A stretch of DNA of 64,000 nucleotides from Trinickia soli (GTDB lineage: Bacteria > Pseudomonadota > Gammaproteobacteria > Burkholderiales > Burkholderiaceae). The stretch spans positions 1 to 64,000 of the forward strand of contig NZ_PNYB01000009.1 in assembly GCF_002879855.1 (NCBI RefSeq). Direction: 5' to 3'. Position numbers and translations under genes: made by a program. Shown piece after piece: positions 1 to 9,647 of this stretch (position 1 is the first letter of the stretch; each line of letters begins with the position of its first letter). The notes under the pieces are model-generated. The model made no database searches and had not been told where the DNA came from. It saw nothing but the letters and a program-made list of their open reading frames with translations.

Positions 1-1300
1 CATCCCGGCCCGCCCCGGCAAAGATGCGCTGGAAGATCGCGAACTGCAGCGGGTCGGTGTCCTGGAATTCGTCGATGAGCGCCGCCGGGTACCGCGCTCG
101 CAGCGTATCGGCCAGCCAGGGATGGTCCGTCAATGCGCCGTATAGATTGGCCAGCAGATCGTCGAACGAGGCAAGCCGGCGCGTGCGCTTCATCGCGGCC
201 AGCGCGTCGGGGGCCTGCTCGAGCCATAACGCGAGCAAGCCGAGCCAGCGCGCACGGTGAGTCGCCTCCGCCGTCTCGGAGGCCTTGGCGAGCGTGTCGG
301 CCAGCGCGAAGAACGGATGCTCGGGCGGCGCGAACTTGACTTTCGTCGCCTTGGCGAGCGCCGTTGCGGTCAGCTTCAGCGCTTCGCGCGGCGGCGGCGC
401 GTGGCAATCGCCTTCTGCTAAATAACGGCTCCATGCGTCGAGCGCCGCGCGCACCGCTTCGCTCTTGTGCGACGTTTGCTTTAGTCCCGCCTGGGCACTG
501 TCGAGCAACCGCGCGATCGCCTCGCGCTCCTCGCGCCAAAGCGCGCAGGCCGCGTCGAAATGAGTTCGCGCCTCGTCGTCGCCTTCGGGCTCGAGCGCGG
601 GCGCGCTGGCGCCCGCTGCCCCCCACCGCAGCTGCGCGAGCGGTTTCTTCAAGCGCCGGGCAAGCTGCGCATCGAGCGCGAGCGGCGTCGCGCCGCGCGC
701 CACGAGCCACGCGGCAAACGCCGGATACGCGGCCGCAACGGGTTCCACGCGCTCGCGCCAGAACCCGGCGGCGAGCTCGAAGCGCAGCGAGGCGTCGTCG
801 GCCTCCATCTCGAACGCGAACGGCATCGCGGCCGCAAACGGCGCCTCCTGCAGCGCGCGCTGGCAGAATGCGTGGATCGTGTGGATGGCCGCTTGATCGA
901 ACGTCGACAGCGCTCGCCGAATACGCTTGCCGGCCAGCTCGCGATCGAGCCCGCCAGGGCCGAGCGTCGTCGCGAGTAACTGCGCGACGAACGGATCGCC
1001 GCCGTCGTCGTCGATTTCGATCGCACGCGCGAGTTCGGCAAGACGCGTTCGAATGCGCTCGTGCAACTCGGCCGTGGCCGCCTTCGTGAACGTGACGACG
1101 AGAATCTGATCGGCGTTCAGATCGCGCTCCAGCAGCAGCCGGACATACAACGCGCAAATGTTCCACGTCTTGCCGGTGCCGGCCGAAGCTTCGATCTGAT
1201 TGACGCCCGCCAGCGCGCACGTGAAAACATCGAGCGGCTCAGGTGGCGACGGATCGAATGCGTGGCGATTGCGCCCGCTGTCGTAATCGAAGCCGCTCAT
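1..1300 (-). CDS. recB: RecB, exodeoxyribonuclease V beta subunit (N-terminal part; runs off the window)
   Basis: This is the helicase/nuclease subunit of RecBCD, which processes double-strand breaks for recombination. I read it by translating the minus strand from the ATG at 1300. About 433 residues are in the window and the frame stays open to base 1. The Walker A segment EASAGTGKTW lies at about residues 37-47, followed by the UvrD-type motif with TKAATAELHERI. The DEFQDTDP helicase motif II lies near residue 415, just inside the window edge. The C-terminal nuclease domain is outside. The start codon overlaps the recC stop as ATGA, so the two genes are translationally coupled. UvrD-family identity is certain and RecB follows from the adjacent recC. 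Confidence 0.93.
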   Translation of the reverse strand, partial: MSGFDYDSGRNRHAFDPSPPEPLDVFTCALAGVNQIEASAGTGKTWNICALYVRLLLERDLNADQILVVTFTKAATAELHERIRTRLAELARAIEIDDDGGDPFVAQLLATTLGPGGLDRELAGKRIRRALSTFDQAAIHTIHAFCQRALQEAPFAAAMPFAFEMEADDASLRFELAAGFWRERVEPVAAAYPAFAAWLVARGATPLALDAQLARRLKKPLAQLRWGAAGASAPALEPEGDDEARTHFDAACALWREEREAIARLLDSAQAGLKQTSHKSEAVRAALDAWSRYLAEGDCHAPPPREALKLTATALAKATKVKFAPPEHPFFALADTLAKASETAEATHRARWLGLLALWLEQAPDALAAMKRTRRLASFDDLLANLYGALTDHPWLADTLRARYPAALIDEFQDTDPLQFAIFQRIFAGAGRD

Positions 1301-4300
1301 GCGTCGCCTCCTGTCAGATGCGCGATCAGCGGTTCGAAGACAATGCGCGAGAGCGCGCCGAACGGCTCGTCGAGCGTCAGGTCGAGACCGCGCCAGGCGA
1401 TCTCGAGGGCAGCATCGTCCGATTCGCCGCGAACGCGATCGCTGATCCACACGCCCAGCGCCTCCGAATCGCCCCCGTTCGCCTTGGCCCATGCGCTCTT
1501 CGGGAAGAAGCGCAAAGGCAACCGGCGACCGGCGAGAAACAGCGCAACGAGCGGCGCGAGGTAAGCGAGCGGCGCCGCCACGCGCGAAAACGCGAAGCGC
1601 TCCGAGGCGCCATACCAAACCGTGCGGCACGGCCCGTCAGGCTGCGCCGCACAGTACGCGAGATGGGCGAGCCATGCGTGCAGATATTCGCGCGCGTTGG
1701 GACTCGCATAGCGATAGAGAATCTGGCCGGCGCCGGTCACCCGGTTCAGCGCGCCGTGCAACTGCACGGGCGCCGTTTCGCGCAGCGCCTCGCACAACCC
1801 CGCGTCGTGCTCGCCGAATAGCGCCACGCCGTCCGTGTCGGGCCAGCACGGGGCCACCGAGAGCGCAAACGGCACGCGTGCCGCGCCCGCGGCCAGGGCC
1901 GTTCGGACCTCGCCGGCCAGACGCGCGAGCGAACCGAGCTCGCGGCGCTTGAGCACATCGCCCGTCGCGCCGGCAGGCAGCTCGGGGCTCGTCTGCGCGA
2001 TCCGCCATGCGCGCGCACGCGCCGTTTCGTCGTCGCCGTCGATCAAACGCGGCAGCAGACGATCGGCGAGCGCATCGCGGCCCGCGTAGTCGAGTTCGAA
2101 CGGCTCGACTTCGAGCAACTCGCCCTGCGTCTTGTCGAGGACGACGCCCAGGCGCTCGCGCAGCAGCGTGCGCGCGGGGTGTTGCCAAAACCGTTGAAAG
2201 TCGACGAAGGCAATCGGCTCGGGCAGCTCGGGCGGCAACGGCTTGGCAAAGAACGCCGGCGCGACGGGGTCGGCCTCTTGCGCCAACCGCTCGGCAAGGC
2301 GTGCGCGCTCGGCATCGTAGGTGAAATGAGCGGGCGTGCCGCCGAAATAGGCCGCCGCAAACGGCTGCAGCGGATGCTCGACGATGAACGATTTGCGCGC
2401 AGCCTCGAACGCCGCGGGCGCGGCATCGGCGCCGACCTTCGCGCGGGCCAGATGATCGAGCAATTCATCGACGAGCGCCGCGGGCGGCAGCGGTGCGTTG
2501 TCGCGAATGCTGCGCCCCGTGTAGCTGATGAAGAAACGATCGCGGGCGGCAAGCAACAGATCGAGGAAGAGATTGCGCTCGTCGGCACGGCGCTGACGGT
2601 CGCCCAGCTGGGGCAGGGCCGCCATCAAATCGAATTCGTCGGCGCGCGCGAGACTGGGCAATACGCCGTCGTCCATGCCGATCAGGCAGATCGCGCGATA
2701 GGGCAATCCGCGCAGGCTGGTCAGGGACGAAAACGTGACGCCCCCCCAAGGCACGCCGCCGTGCGCGGCATCGTCGAGCGCCACCGTCAACGCTGCCCGC
2801 ATGACGGCCGCCGGGGCCGCGGCCTCGCGTGCGCCGTCGCGCATCGCATCGAGCGCCTGTTCGATCGCGTCGCGCACGTTCGCGAGCGCATCGGCAAACG
2901 GCGGCGCTGCGTCGAACATGCGGGCGAGCGCATCGGCCAAAAGTGCGCTCCAGCCGTCGCACGTCAACGGCTCGCGCAAGCGCCGCACGAAACCGTATAG
3001 ATCGTCGATGAAGCGGGCGAGCCGGCCCAGCAACGGCGCATCGCCGCCGCGCGGACCGGCGACCGGCAGCCAGGCGTCGACAGGATCGGCGTCGTCCGGC
3101 ATCGCGTAACCGAGAAACAAACGCGTCAACGCATCGGCGAAGGTGTGGCGCGCGCCCGTCACGGCATGGGCTGCGGGCTCGCTTTGTCCCTCCGGGGCCT
3201 CGCTTGCGAGCCCGCGTCGCGCGCCAGCTTGCGCGAGCCAGCTCTGCACGAGATCGAGCGCGACGGCATCGATCCCGTAGCGCGCCGCGACCGCGTCCAC
3301 GCGCAGCCATTCGACGACTTCGGGCGCCGTCACCCCGCGTTCGGCAAGCGCGAGCCAGTCGAGCAAAACGCGGGCAACCGGGTTGGCTTGCGACGGCGGC
3401 AGGCCCGTGATGCGATAGGGGATGCGGCTGCGTTCGTCGTTTTGCGTCGTGCCGAAGACGGCTTCGATGAGCGGCGCGGCCGCCGCGAGATCGGGGCAGG
3501 CAACGAGCACATCGGATGGCTGCAGCCCCGGCAGCGAGTCGCCCCGGCTTGCACGCGCCTCGTCGAACCAACCGAGAAGCCGATCGTGCAGCACTTCGAG
3601 CTGGCGCGACAGGCTGTGGCACACATGCACCTCGATACCGCGCGCGGCGCTTTGCGCCGCTTCGCTATCGTCATCAGGCGCACCCGATGCTTCCGGTGCA
3701 TCGGGTGCTTCCGGCACCAGATCGAGCATCGCGTTTTGCACGCGAGCAAGCCAATTCGCTTCTTCGTTCTCGCTATAGCGCGTCGCTTCTCCCGACGCCG
3801 CGCCTTCAGTCAGCTCGTGCAACAGATGCAGGTGGGCCTGCGTTTGCCGGCCCCATTGCGCGAGCAGCGGATGACCGACCTCGTGGAAATCGAGCGTATC
3901 GGCGGCCTGAAGCGCAAGTGCCCTGCCCTCGGTGACGATGTCGAACCAGAACTGGCGGCACGGGTTCATCACGTAAAGACGCACGTCGATCCAGCGCGAC
4001 AGCTCACGCAGCAGCGCAATGTAGAGCGGCGCGATCGTCGGCAGCGCGAACACGCTGACCGACGCGGGCCAGCGCGCCCGCATGACGGCGTCCAGATCGA
4101 GCGTGCGCACGAGTTCGAGGAAGCGATGCGCAGGCGGGGTGGCGTCGGCTACGCCTGCGACGCCGCTCGCGTCGGCGAGTTCGGTCAGCAGCTCACGCCA
4201 CAGCGCGGCTTGCCAGCCTTCGTCTTCACGCACCGAGCCCGTGGCGTTCGCCGCGGACAACGGCGCAAGCCCACCCGGACCGGCGTCGAAGATCGAACGC

Positions 4301-4797
4301 CCCTGCTGCCAGCGCGCCAGCCATTCGGGGCGGTACGTCAGGTAGTGGTCGAAGACGGTGGCCACGCGCCGCGCAAGCTCATATCGCATCGGCAGATCGG
4401 CTGCATCGAGATAGCTGCGAAGACGTGCAGACTCGAGCCACGCGGCATGGCCGCGCGCCGGGTCGCCGCCAGCGGCCGTCTCGCTCGGCCCCGCCTCGCC
4501 CTGCGCGAACAAGCGATAGCAGCGCCAGGCGAGCCGCTCGATGCCGAGCGGCGAATGTGTCGGCACATCGATGACGCCGCCGATCTGCGTCCATAGCCAC
4601 TGTGCAAGATAGCTGAAGTTGACGTTCGCGCAGATACCGCGCCGGGTGGCCAATTCAAGTTCCAAACGGCGACGCACGGCCGCGCTCGGCACAACGATCT
4701 CTTCGCTCGTCCAGGGATCGGACGGCATCGCGGCGAGGTCTTCGGTCAGCGCTTGGACGAGCGTTTCGTAGCGATTCGAATAGAAAAGCTGGAGCAT
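1297..4797 (-). CDS. recC: RecC, exodeoxyribonuclease V gamma subunit
   Basis: RecC is the Chi-recognising scaffold subunit of RecBCD. The 1166-residue product opens with MLQLFYSNRYETLVQAL, the characteristic RecC N-terminus, and includes an inactive helicase-like core with segments such as VTFSSLTSLRGLPYRAICLIGMDDG (seen in two pieces around residues 690-715). Its length is close to the family norm of about 1120. The gene is transcribed ahead of recB with a 4-bp ATGA overlap. The 217-bp gap upstream separates it from the divergent FUSC gene. A recD gene would be expected beyond the left edge but cannot be seen. Confidence 0.94.
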   Translation of the reverse strand: MLQLFYSNRYETLVQALTEDLAAMPSDPWTSEEIVVPSAAVRRRLELELATRRGICANVNFSYLAQWLWTQIGGVIDVPTHSPLGIERLAWRCYRLFAQGEAGPSETAAGGDPARGHAAWLESARLRSYLDAADLPMRYELARRVATVFDHYLTYRPEWLARWQQGRSIFDAGPGGLAPLSAANATGSVREDEGWQAALWRELLTELADASGVAGVADATPPAHRFLELVRTLDLDAVMRARWPASVSVFALPTIAPLYIALLRELSRWIDVRLYVMNPCRQFWFDIVTEGRALALQAADTLDFHEVGHPLLAQWGRQTQAHLHLLHELTEGAASGEATRYSENEEANWLARVQNAMLDLVPEAPDAPEASGAPDDDSEAAQSAARGIEVHVCHSLSRQLEVLHDRLLGWFDEARASRGDSLPGLQPSDVLVACPDLAAAAPLIEAVFGTTQNDERSRIPYRITGLPPSQANPVARVLLDWLALAERGVTAPEVVEWLRVDAVAARYGIDAVALDLVQSWLAQAGARRGLASEAPEGQSEPAAHAVTGARHTFADALTRLFLGYAMPDDADPVDAWLPVAGPRGGDAPLLGRLARFIDDLYGFVRRLREPLTCDGWSALLADALARMFDAAPPFADALANVRDAIEQALDAMRDGAREAAAPAAVMRAALTVALDDAAHGGVPWGGVTFSSLTSLRGLPYRAICLIGMDDGVLPSLARADEFDLMAALPQLGDRQRRADERNLFLDLLLAARDRFFISYTGRSIRDNAPLPPAALVDELLDHLARAKVGADAAPAAFEAARKSFIVEHPLQPFAAAYFGGTPAHFTYDAERARLAERLAQEADPVAPAFFAKPLPPELPEPIAFVDFQRFWQHPARTLLRERLGVVLDKTQGELLEVEPFELDYAGRDALADRLLPRLIDGDDETARARAWRIAQTSPELPAGATGDVLKRRELGSLARLAGEVRTALAAGAARVPFALSVAPCWPDTDGVALFGEHDAGLCEALRETAPVQLHGALNRVTGAGQILYRYASPNAREYLHAWLAHLAYCAAQPDGPCRTVWYGASERFAFSRVAAPLAYLAPLVALFLAGRRLPLRFFPKSAWAKANGGDSEALGVWISDRVRGESDDAALEIAWRGLDLTLDEPFGALSRIVFEPLIAHLTGGDA

Positions 4798-5014
4798 GAA
4801 CCCTTGGCGGTCGATGGAGCCTGGCGGCCTTCAGGCCTTGCCTTGAAGAGGCGCGCAAATGCGTCAGCATAGCAAACGCACCCGCCCTCGCGCAGGGCCG
4901 TCCGCCCCGCCCGGCCGGTTCGCCGCCGTCCATGGTGCCCGCGGCGCGGGAAATACGTTAGACTCCACGCCAACCCTTGTCCCTGCTCAGCCTGACTCCG
5001 CCGCCTCGAGATCG

Positions 5015-7288
5015 ATGCGCTACTCGAAAGAAATCGAAAAATTTCTCTACGGCCAATATTTTTTCGGGGGACTGCGCATGGCCGTCGGCGTTTCGCTGCC
5101 GGCCGTTCTGTGCCTCGTCGTGTTTCGCCAGGCCGAGCTCGGTTTCACGATCGCAACCGGCGCGCTGGGCGCCTGCGTCGTCGATATGCCGGGCCCGCTC
5201 AAATACAAGCACAACGAGATGCTCGTGTGCAGCGTGCTCGGCTTCGTTTCCGCGCTTGCAACCGGGCTGGCGACGTTCAACGTCTTCGCGCTCTGGGCTA
5301 CCGTCGTCGCGCTGACGTTCGCGCTGTCGCTGACGGTCGTCTACGGCAATCGCTGGCCGCAGATCAGCTTCGCGACGCTGTTCATGATGGTGATGACGCT
5401 CGAAGAGCACTTCACGCCATGGCATGCGCTCACGAATGCGGCCTGGATTCTCGCAGGCGGCCTTTGGTACACCTACTGGGCGACCTTCGTGTCGCAATGG
5501 CAGGCGCACCGGATCGAAAAGCAGGCGCTGGCCGAAAACGTGTTCGCCTGCGTCGACTATCTGCTGGCCCGGGCCGATTTCTACGACGTCGACGCGAACC
5601 TCGACGACTGCTACCGCAATCTCGTCGAACGGCAAACGACGGCGGTCGAGATGCAGGACGCCGCGCGTGCGATCGTTTTGCGCAATCTGCCGAAGCTGCG
5701 GCGCGGCAAGCTCGACGCGGGTCGCGTGAAGCTGTTCAACCTGTTTATCAACACGGTCGATCTGCACGAACTGTTCGTCGGCGCGCATACCGACTACCCG
5801 CTCCTGCGCAGCACGTTCGGCAATGCCGACGTGATGATGTTCTTTCGCGATTTGATCCGCAAAGCCGCGCGCGATCTCGAGGACGTAGGACTCGCTGTGC
5901 TGCACGACCGGCGGCCCGAAGCGCACGTGAACATGAAGGCGGAAATGCGCGCGATCGAATACGAGATCGAGCTCATGCGCAAGCAGGGGCTGCCCGAGCG
6001 CAACCCGGAGGCTTATGCGGCTGCCTCTTCCTCGTTCCGGCGCATCTGGAGCGGCGTCCGGTTCATCGACAAGATGAAAAAGAATCTCGCGGCCGAAACG
6101 CCGGTTGCCCAAACCGAGCTGCGCATCGACCATAAGTTGATGCGGTTCCTGTCGGGCAGGCGCGTGCCGCTGCGGCAAATCTTTTCGAACCTGACGATGG
6201 CATCGCCGAGCTTTCGGCACGCACTGCGCGTGACGATCGCCGTCGCTCTCGGCTTTTGGCTCGGCCGGCTGCTGCCGCTCACGAACGCGTACTGGATCGT
6301 CATGACGACGCTGATCATCATGAAGCCCGGCTATTCGCTCACCAAGCAGCGCAATACGCAGCGGATCGTCGGCACGGCGATCGGTTGCGCGGCGAGCCTC
6401 GGACTGATCTGGTTCGTCAAATTGCCCGCGGTGCTGCTCGTTTTCATGTTCGCATCGATGGTGATGAGCTACAGCCTGCTGCTGTTCAACTACGCGGCGA
6501 GCGTCGTATTCACCTCCTCGTACGTGCTGCTGCTGTTCCACCTGCTCGCGCCAGGCAGCATGCGCATCATCGGCGAGCGTGCGATCGATACCGTCATCGG
6601 TTGCGCGCTCGCGATCGCGGCGAGCCATTTGTTTCCCTATTGGGAATATCGGCTGATGGGCAATCTTGTCGAGGAGATGCTTGCCGCGACGCGCCAATAT
6701 CTGGACAGCGCCTGGTGGTGGGGCAACGTGCGTCATGTCGCGGGTGGCAAGGCTGCCGAAATGCCAACGAGCGAGACGCCGCGCGACACGGTCAACGCGG
6801 ACGAACGCGACTTCGGCTATCGGCTCGCGCGTAAGAACGTCCACATCGCATTCGCGAACCTCGCGCAGGCATTCCGACGCATGATGCTCGAACCGAAGTC
6901 GCAGCAACGCTTCGTGCCCGAGTTGAACGACCTGCTGGTGCAAAGCCATGCACTGGCCGCGCACATCACGGCCGCCGCGCCGCTGTTGCGCAGCATGGCG
7001 CAGCACGAGCCCGACGGCTCGCAGGCGCTGCAACGCGCGCTATCGGCCGTGCGCGAGAACCTTACGCGCGCGCAGGCGGGCAAGCCGCTGCCGACCGATC
7101 AGGGCGAAACGACGAAATTGCTCAAGCGCGACCTCGATACGATGGTGGTCGAGATCGAGCGAGCCGGCACCCAAACCGCTGAGTTCGTCGGCGAAATCAA
7201 GCTGCTCGCGCTGCAATGCAAGCAGATGCTGGCCGCATCGCTGCTGATCCGCAAAGACGTCGAGGTGATTCGTCTGCCGCAAACTTAA
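5015..7288 (+). CDS. FUSC-family inner-membrane protein (YccS/AaeB-like)
   Basis: A 757-residue integral membrane protein with two similar hydrophobic blocks, at about residues 20-150 and 400-530, each followed by a long soluble helical region. This is the FUSC (fusaric acid resistance) layout of YccS, YhfK and AaeB. The family is thought to export aromatic acids, but no substrate can be read from the sequence. I chose the ATG at 5015 (MRYSKEIEKFLYGQYFFGG) because the family resemblance begins there. The frame is open further upstream to 4859, but that stretch has no membrane-protein character. It is divergent from recC and convergent with the next small gene, so it is probably monocistronic. 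Confidence 0.85.
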   Translation: MRYSKEIEKFLYGQYFFGGLRMAVGVSLPAVLCLVVFRQAELGFTIATGALGACVVDMPGPLKYKHNEMLVCSVLGFVSALATGLATFNVFALWATVVALTFALSLTVVYGNRWPQISFATLFMMVMTLEEHFTPWHALTNAAWILAGGLWYTYWATFVSQWQAHRIEKQALAENVFACVDYLLARADFYDVDANLDDCYRNLVERQTTAVEMQDAARAIVLRNLPKLRRGKLDAGRVKLFNLFINTVDLHELFVGAHTDYPLLRSTFGNADVMMFFRDLIRKAARDLEDVGLAVLHDRRPEAHVNMKAEMRAIEYEIELMRKQGLPERNPEAYAAASSSFRRIWSGVRFIDKMKKNLAAETPVAQTELRIDHKLMRFLSGRRVPLRQIFSNLTMASPSFRHALRVTIAVALGFWLGRLLPLTNAYWIVMTTLIIMKPGYSLTKQRNTQRIVGTAIGCAASLGLIWFVKLPAVLLVFMFASMVMSYSLLLFNYAASVVFTSSYVLLLFHLLAPGSMRIIGERAIDTVIGCALAIAASHLFPYWEYRLMGNLVEEMLAATRQYLDSAWWWGNVRHVAGGKAAEMPTSETPRDTVNADERDFGYRLARKNVHIAFANLAQAFRRMMLEPKSQQRFVPELNDLLVQSHALAAHITAAAPLLRSMAQHEPDGSQALQRALSAVRENLTRAQAGKPLPTDQGETTKLLKRDLDTMVVEIERAGTQTAEFVGEIKLLALQCKQMLAASLLIRKDVEVIRLPQT

Positions 7289-7303
7289 GGCATGAGGCAA
7301 GCG

Positions 7304-7516
7304 CTACTGTGATGCGCCGCTCGAGCTTGCGGCCGCGACGCCGCTCGCCACCTGGGCTGCCGTCGACGTGGCCGCGGCATTCTGCTCGTCGTATTCGCGC
7401 TTGCCTTTGATTGCGTTGTAAAGGAACGTGCCGATGACGATCAGCACGATAACGACGACGAGCACGGCGACGCGGGTTGTCGGATTAGGTTTGTTCGGTT
7501 GGCGCGGATCATTCAT
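7304..7516 (-). CDS. Small single-pass membrane protein (70 aa)
   Basis: A short polar N-terminus (MNDPRQPNKPNPTTR) leads into one strongly hydrophobic segment at residues 16-34, followed by a Lys/Arg-rich turn and an Ala/Ser-rich tail. The positive residues just after the membrane segment make orientation uncertain. I chose the ATG at 7516, because upstream in-frame sequence is unlike a protein start. No clear Shine-Dalgarno sequence is visible. The gene converges with the FUSC gene 15 bp away. I do not recognise a function. Confidence 0.6.
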   Translation of the reverse strand: MNDPRQPNKPNPTTRVAVLVVVIVLIVIGTFLYNAIKGKREYDEQNAAATSTAAQVASGVAAASSSGASQ

Positions 7517-7630
7517 GGGAAGAGGTCTCGACGGGCATCGACAGGCCGCCGGAAAAATAAGAGATAAGGCGGAAGCCGGCATTCTACGCGCATCGGCACG
7601 GCGCCGACGCCGCCGCCGAAATGGCGCGCA

Positions 7631-8089
7631 TCACCGCACCGGCAACGCCGTCGAGTACTTGATCTGCTCCATCGCAAAGCTCGAACTGACGTCGAACAGC
7701 GCCACCTCCCGGATCAATTGCTTGTAGACCCTGTCGTAATCGTCGATGTCCGACACGACGACGCGCAGCAGATAGTCGGTCTCGCCGCTCATCCGGTAGG
7801 CCTCCACGACTTCGGGAATATCGCGCACGGCCTGCACGAACCGGCTCGCCCACTCTTCCGTATGCTGATTCGTGCGCACGGCGACGAACACGGTGGTGCC
7901 AACGCCCAGCTTGCGTGCGTCGCATAACGCCACCTGCGCACGAATCACCCCTTCCTCTTTGAGCCGCTGCACGCGCTTCCAACAAGGCGTTTGCGACAGA
8001 TTGACACGGCTCGCCAACTCGGCGATCGGCAGCGTCGCATCGGCCTGGAGCAGCTCGACTAGCTTCCGGTCGATTGCATCCATTCCCAT
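7631..8089 (-). CDS. Lrp/AsnC-family transcriptional regulator
   Basis: A 152-residue protein of standard Lrp length. The N-terminus MDAIDRKLVELLQADATLPIAELASRVNLSQTPCWKRVQRL (given here only as a description; helix-turn-helix at residues 17-45) is typical. The rest is an RAM/AsnC effector domain with the G-E-T-D-Y motif near residue 105. The start at 8089 has GGAG about 7 bases upstream. It is divergent from the cupin dioxygenase gene, and a perfect Lrp-type box lies between them at 8103-8117. It therefore probably autoregulates and controls the dioxygenase, with a sulfur amino acid as a plausible but unproven effector. Confidence 0.9.
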   Translation of the reverse strand: MGMDAIDRKLVELLQADATLPIAELASRVNLSQTPCWKRVQRLKEEGVIRAQVALCDARKLGVGTTVFVAVRTNQHTEEWASRFVQAVRDIPEVVEAYRMSGETDYLLRVVVSDIDDYDRVYKQLIREVALFDVSSSFAMEQIKYSTALPVR

Positions 8090-8102
8090 TTCGATCTCCA
8101 GA

Positions 8103-8117
8103 TAGAAAATTTTTCTA
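8103..8117. promoter_or_regulatory. Lrp box between the Lrp-type regulator and the dioxygenase gene
   Basis: The 15-bp sequence TAGAAAATTTTTCTA matches the E. coli Lrp consensus YAGHAWATTWTDCTR at every position and is nearly palindromic. It ends 14 bp upstream of the regulator's start codon and lies 126 bp upstream of the divergent gene. The surrounding 150 bp are strikingly AT-rich for this genome. Binding by the neighbouring regulator is inferred. Confidence 0.8.
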
Positions 8118-8242
8118 CATTTGCCCGCTATCGTGAAATTATAGGGAAACTCTTTTTATCGATAAAACGATATAAATGCTCCATCGATCAATCGGACGTA
8201 AGCCGTCGTGCGGCGCGTCCCGCAACAAAAGGCACGAAACCC

Positions 8243-8911
8243 ATGGGCCAACACTTCGAATCGTTATCGCCGTCACCCGTTGCGTCGTTCAATACGCGCG
8301 GCGTTGCCGTCCAACGCGCGCCGGCGGACGTTCACGCGGAAGCCGCCGCCGCAATCGACCGGTTGCGAGACGCGCTGGACGCCGCGTTCGCGGCGGTCCC
8401 TGACGGCGCCGATCCGGCCGAAGCGCAAGGCGCCGCGTTTGCGCAACGCATGCGAAACGCCCTCGCCCAAGCCGCTGCCGAGGAGGTCCTGCTCACACCG
8501 GAGCAATCCGAGGGCGCCGCGAACTGTTACCGGCGTCATCTGTTGATCGCCGATCCGCAAGGCCGTTACGCCGCGGCGGCGCTCGTGTGGCAGCCGGGGC
8601 AGGCGAGCCCCGTGCATGGCCATCACACCTGGTGCGGCTACACGGTACTCGAAGGCGTACTGCAGGAAACGCTCTACGAATGGGACGACGCCACGGACTG
8701 CGCCTCCGCGCTAAGGACGCAGGCGCGCGCCGCCGGCGCCGTTTCGTACGTCCGCGCCGGGCTCGCGGCGATACACCGGCTCGCCAATACGGGCACGCGG
8801 CCCGCAGTGTCATTGCATGTGTACGGCGTGCAGGGCGAGCGCATTGCCACGCACGTCAATCGCCTCGTCGCGACAGCGGTGGAACCCTCGCTCGACATGG
8901 GCGTGCGCTAG
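8243..8911 (+). CDS. Cupin thiol dioxygenase-like protein (cysteine dioxygenase family)
   Basis: A 222-residue protein of the cysteine dioxygenase/3-mercaptopropionate dioxygenase cupin family. The metal-binding HxH sits in SPVHGHHTWCGYTVLEG at about residues 115-131, and the third histidine is in SLHVYG near residue 193. The Cys after the first histidines (HTWC) occupies the place of the Cys-Tyr crosslink residue found in many family members. The predicted reaction is oxidation of a thiol such as cysteine to the sulfinic acid with Fe(II) and oxygen; the substrate is not certain. It is divergent from the Lrp-type regulator, the usual arrangement for a regulator and its target. The first 50 residues are variable. 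Confidence 0.82.
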   Translation: MGQHFESLSPSPVASFNTRGVAVQRAPADVHAEAAAAIDRLRDALDAAFAAVPDGADPAEAQGAAFAQRMRNALAQAAAEEVLLTPEQSEGAANCYRRHLLIADPQGRYAAAALVWQPGQASPVHGHHTWCGYTVLEGVLQETLYEWDDATDCASALRTQARAAGAVSYVRAGLAAIHRLANTGTRPAVSLHVYGVQGERIATHVNRLVATAVEPSLDMGVR

Positions 8912-8958
8912 CGCCCACGTGGCGCCGCTTTCGGGGGCGACCGTTTCGCGCGCTTCGA

Positions 8959-9603
8959 TCAATAGGCCGCCGTCGCAATGCGACGAACGAACCGGCCTGC
9001 TTCGATTTCATCGACGAACGCGATCGCGTAATCTTCAGCGGAAACCTTGCTTTCGCCATTCGCATCGACGATCAGCGTATCGGTTCCGGTGCGGAACGCG
9101 CCCGTTTTGGCGCCCGGCGCAATCAGCGCGGCCGGCGCAAAGAAGGTCCAATCGACATCGGTTACCGTTCGATAAAACGCCAATGCCTCGCGATGTGCCA
9201 GGGCCTGCGGCTTGTAGGCATCCGGGAACCCTTCGGTATCGACCAACTGTTTGCCTGGCGCAACTTCCAGCGAGCCCGCCCCGCCCACGGCCACCAGCCG
9301 CTTGACTCCTGTCGTGCGTGAGAGCGCCACCAATGCGCGGGTCGCGTCGACGACCTTCGCGGCTTCGGTACGCGGCGGAGCGTAGGCGCTGGCGATCACA
9401 TCAAAACCCCGCACGCGCTCGGCACTCGCAGCCGCGTCGAACAAATCCGCGGCGATCACCGCCAGCGTGGGCAGCCCATCGATCGGGCGGGGGTGCCGCG
9501 CGAGCGCCGTCACTTCATGTCCGCGTGCAAGCGCTTCGGCCGCAATACGCGACCCGATCATGCCCGTCGCGCCGAAAAGGGCGATCTTCAAAGTTTTTTG
9601 CAT
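8959..9603 (-). CDS. NAD(P)H-binding Rossmann protein (SDR/NmrA-like reductase)
   Basis: A 214-residue protein whose N-terminus KIALFGATGMIGSRIA has the GxxGxxG dinucleotide-binding motif of atypical short-chain dehydrogenases (YwnB/NmrA/SDR_a5 type). Segments VKRLVAVGGAGSLEV and DWTFFAPAALIAPG are typical. The start at 9603 has GGAG at proper spacing, so the longer open frame to 9729 is rejected. It lies downstream of the Rrf2 gene on the same strand and carries its own copy of the Rrf2-type dyad at 9627-9647. In other bacteria such reductases are common Rrf2 targets; the physiological substrate is unknown. Confidence 0.85.
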   Translation of the reverse strand: MQKTLKIALFGATGMIGSRIAAEALARGHEVTALARHPRPIDGLPTLAVIAADLFDAAASAERVRGFDVIASAYAPPRTEAAKVVDATRALVALSRTTGVKRLVAVGGAGSLEVAPGKQLVDTEGFPDAYKPQALAHREALAFYRTVTDVDWTFFAPAALIAPGAKTGAFRTGTDTLIVDANGESKVSAEDYAIAFVDEIEAGRFVRRIATAAY

Positions 9604-9626
9604 GGCACAGCTCCTGTCAGAATGAT

Positions 9627-9647
9627 ATGTAACTATATCGATTACAT
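9627..9647. promoter_or_regulatory. Rrf2-type operator upstream of the reductase gene
   Basis: An inverted repeat ATGTAA-N9-TTACAT of 21 bp lies 24 bp before the reductase start codon. The same architecture recurs at 10235-10255 before the Rrf2 gene. The AT-rich tract around it is likely the promoter. Confidence 0.7.

Noticed and set aside
4958-7033. Long minus-strand open frame opposite the FUSC gene
   Set aside because: Antisense shadow: composition is Arg/Glu/His/Gln-rich without domains, and it lacks a ribosome-binding site.
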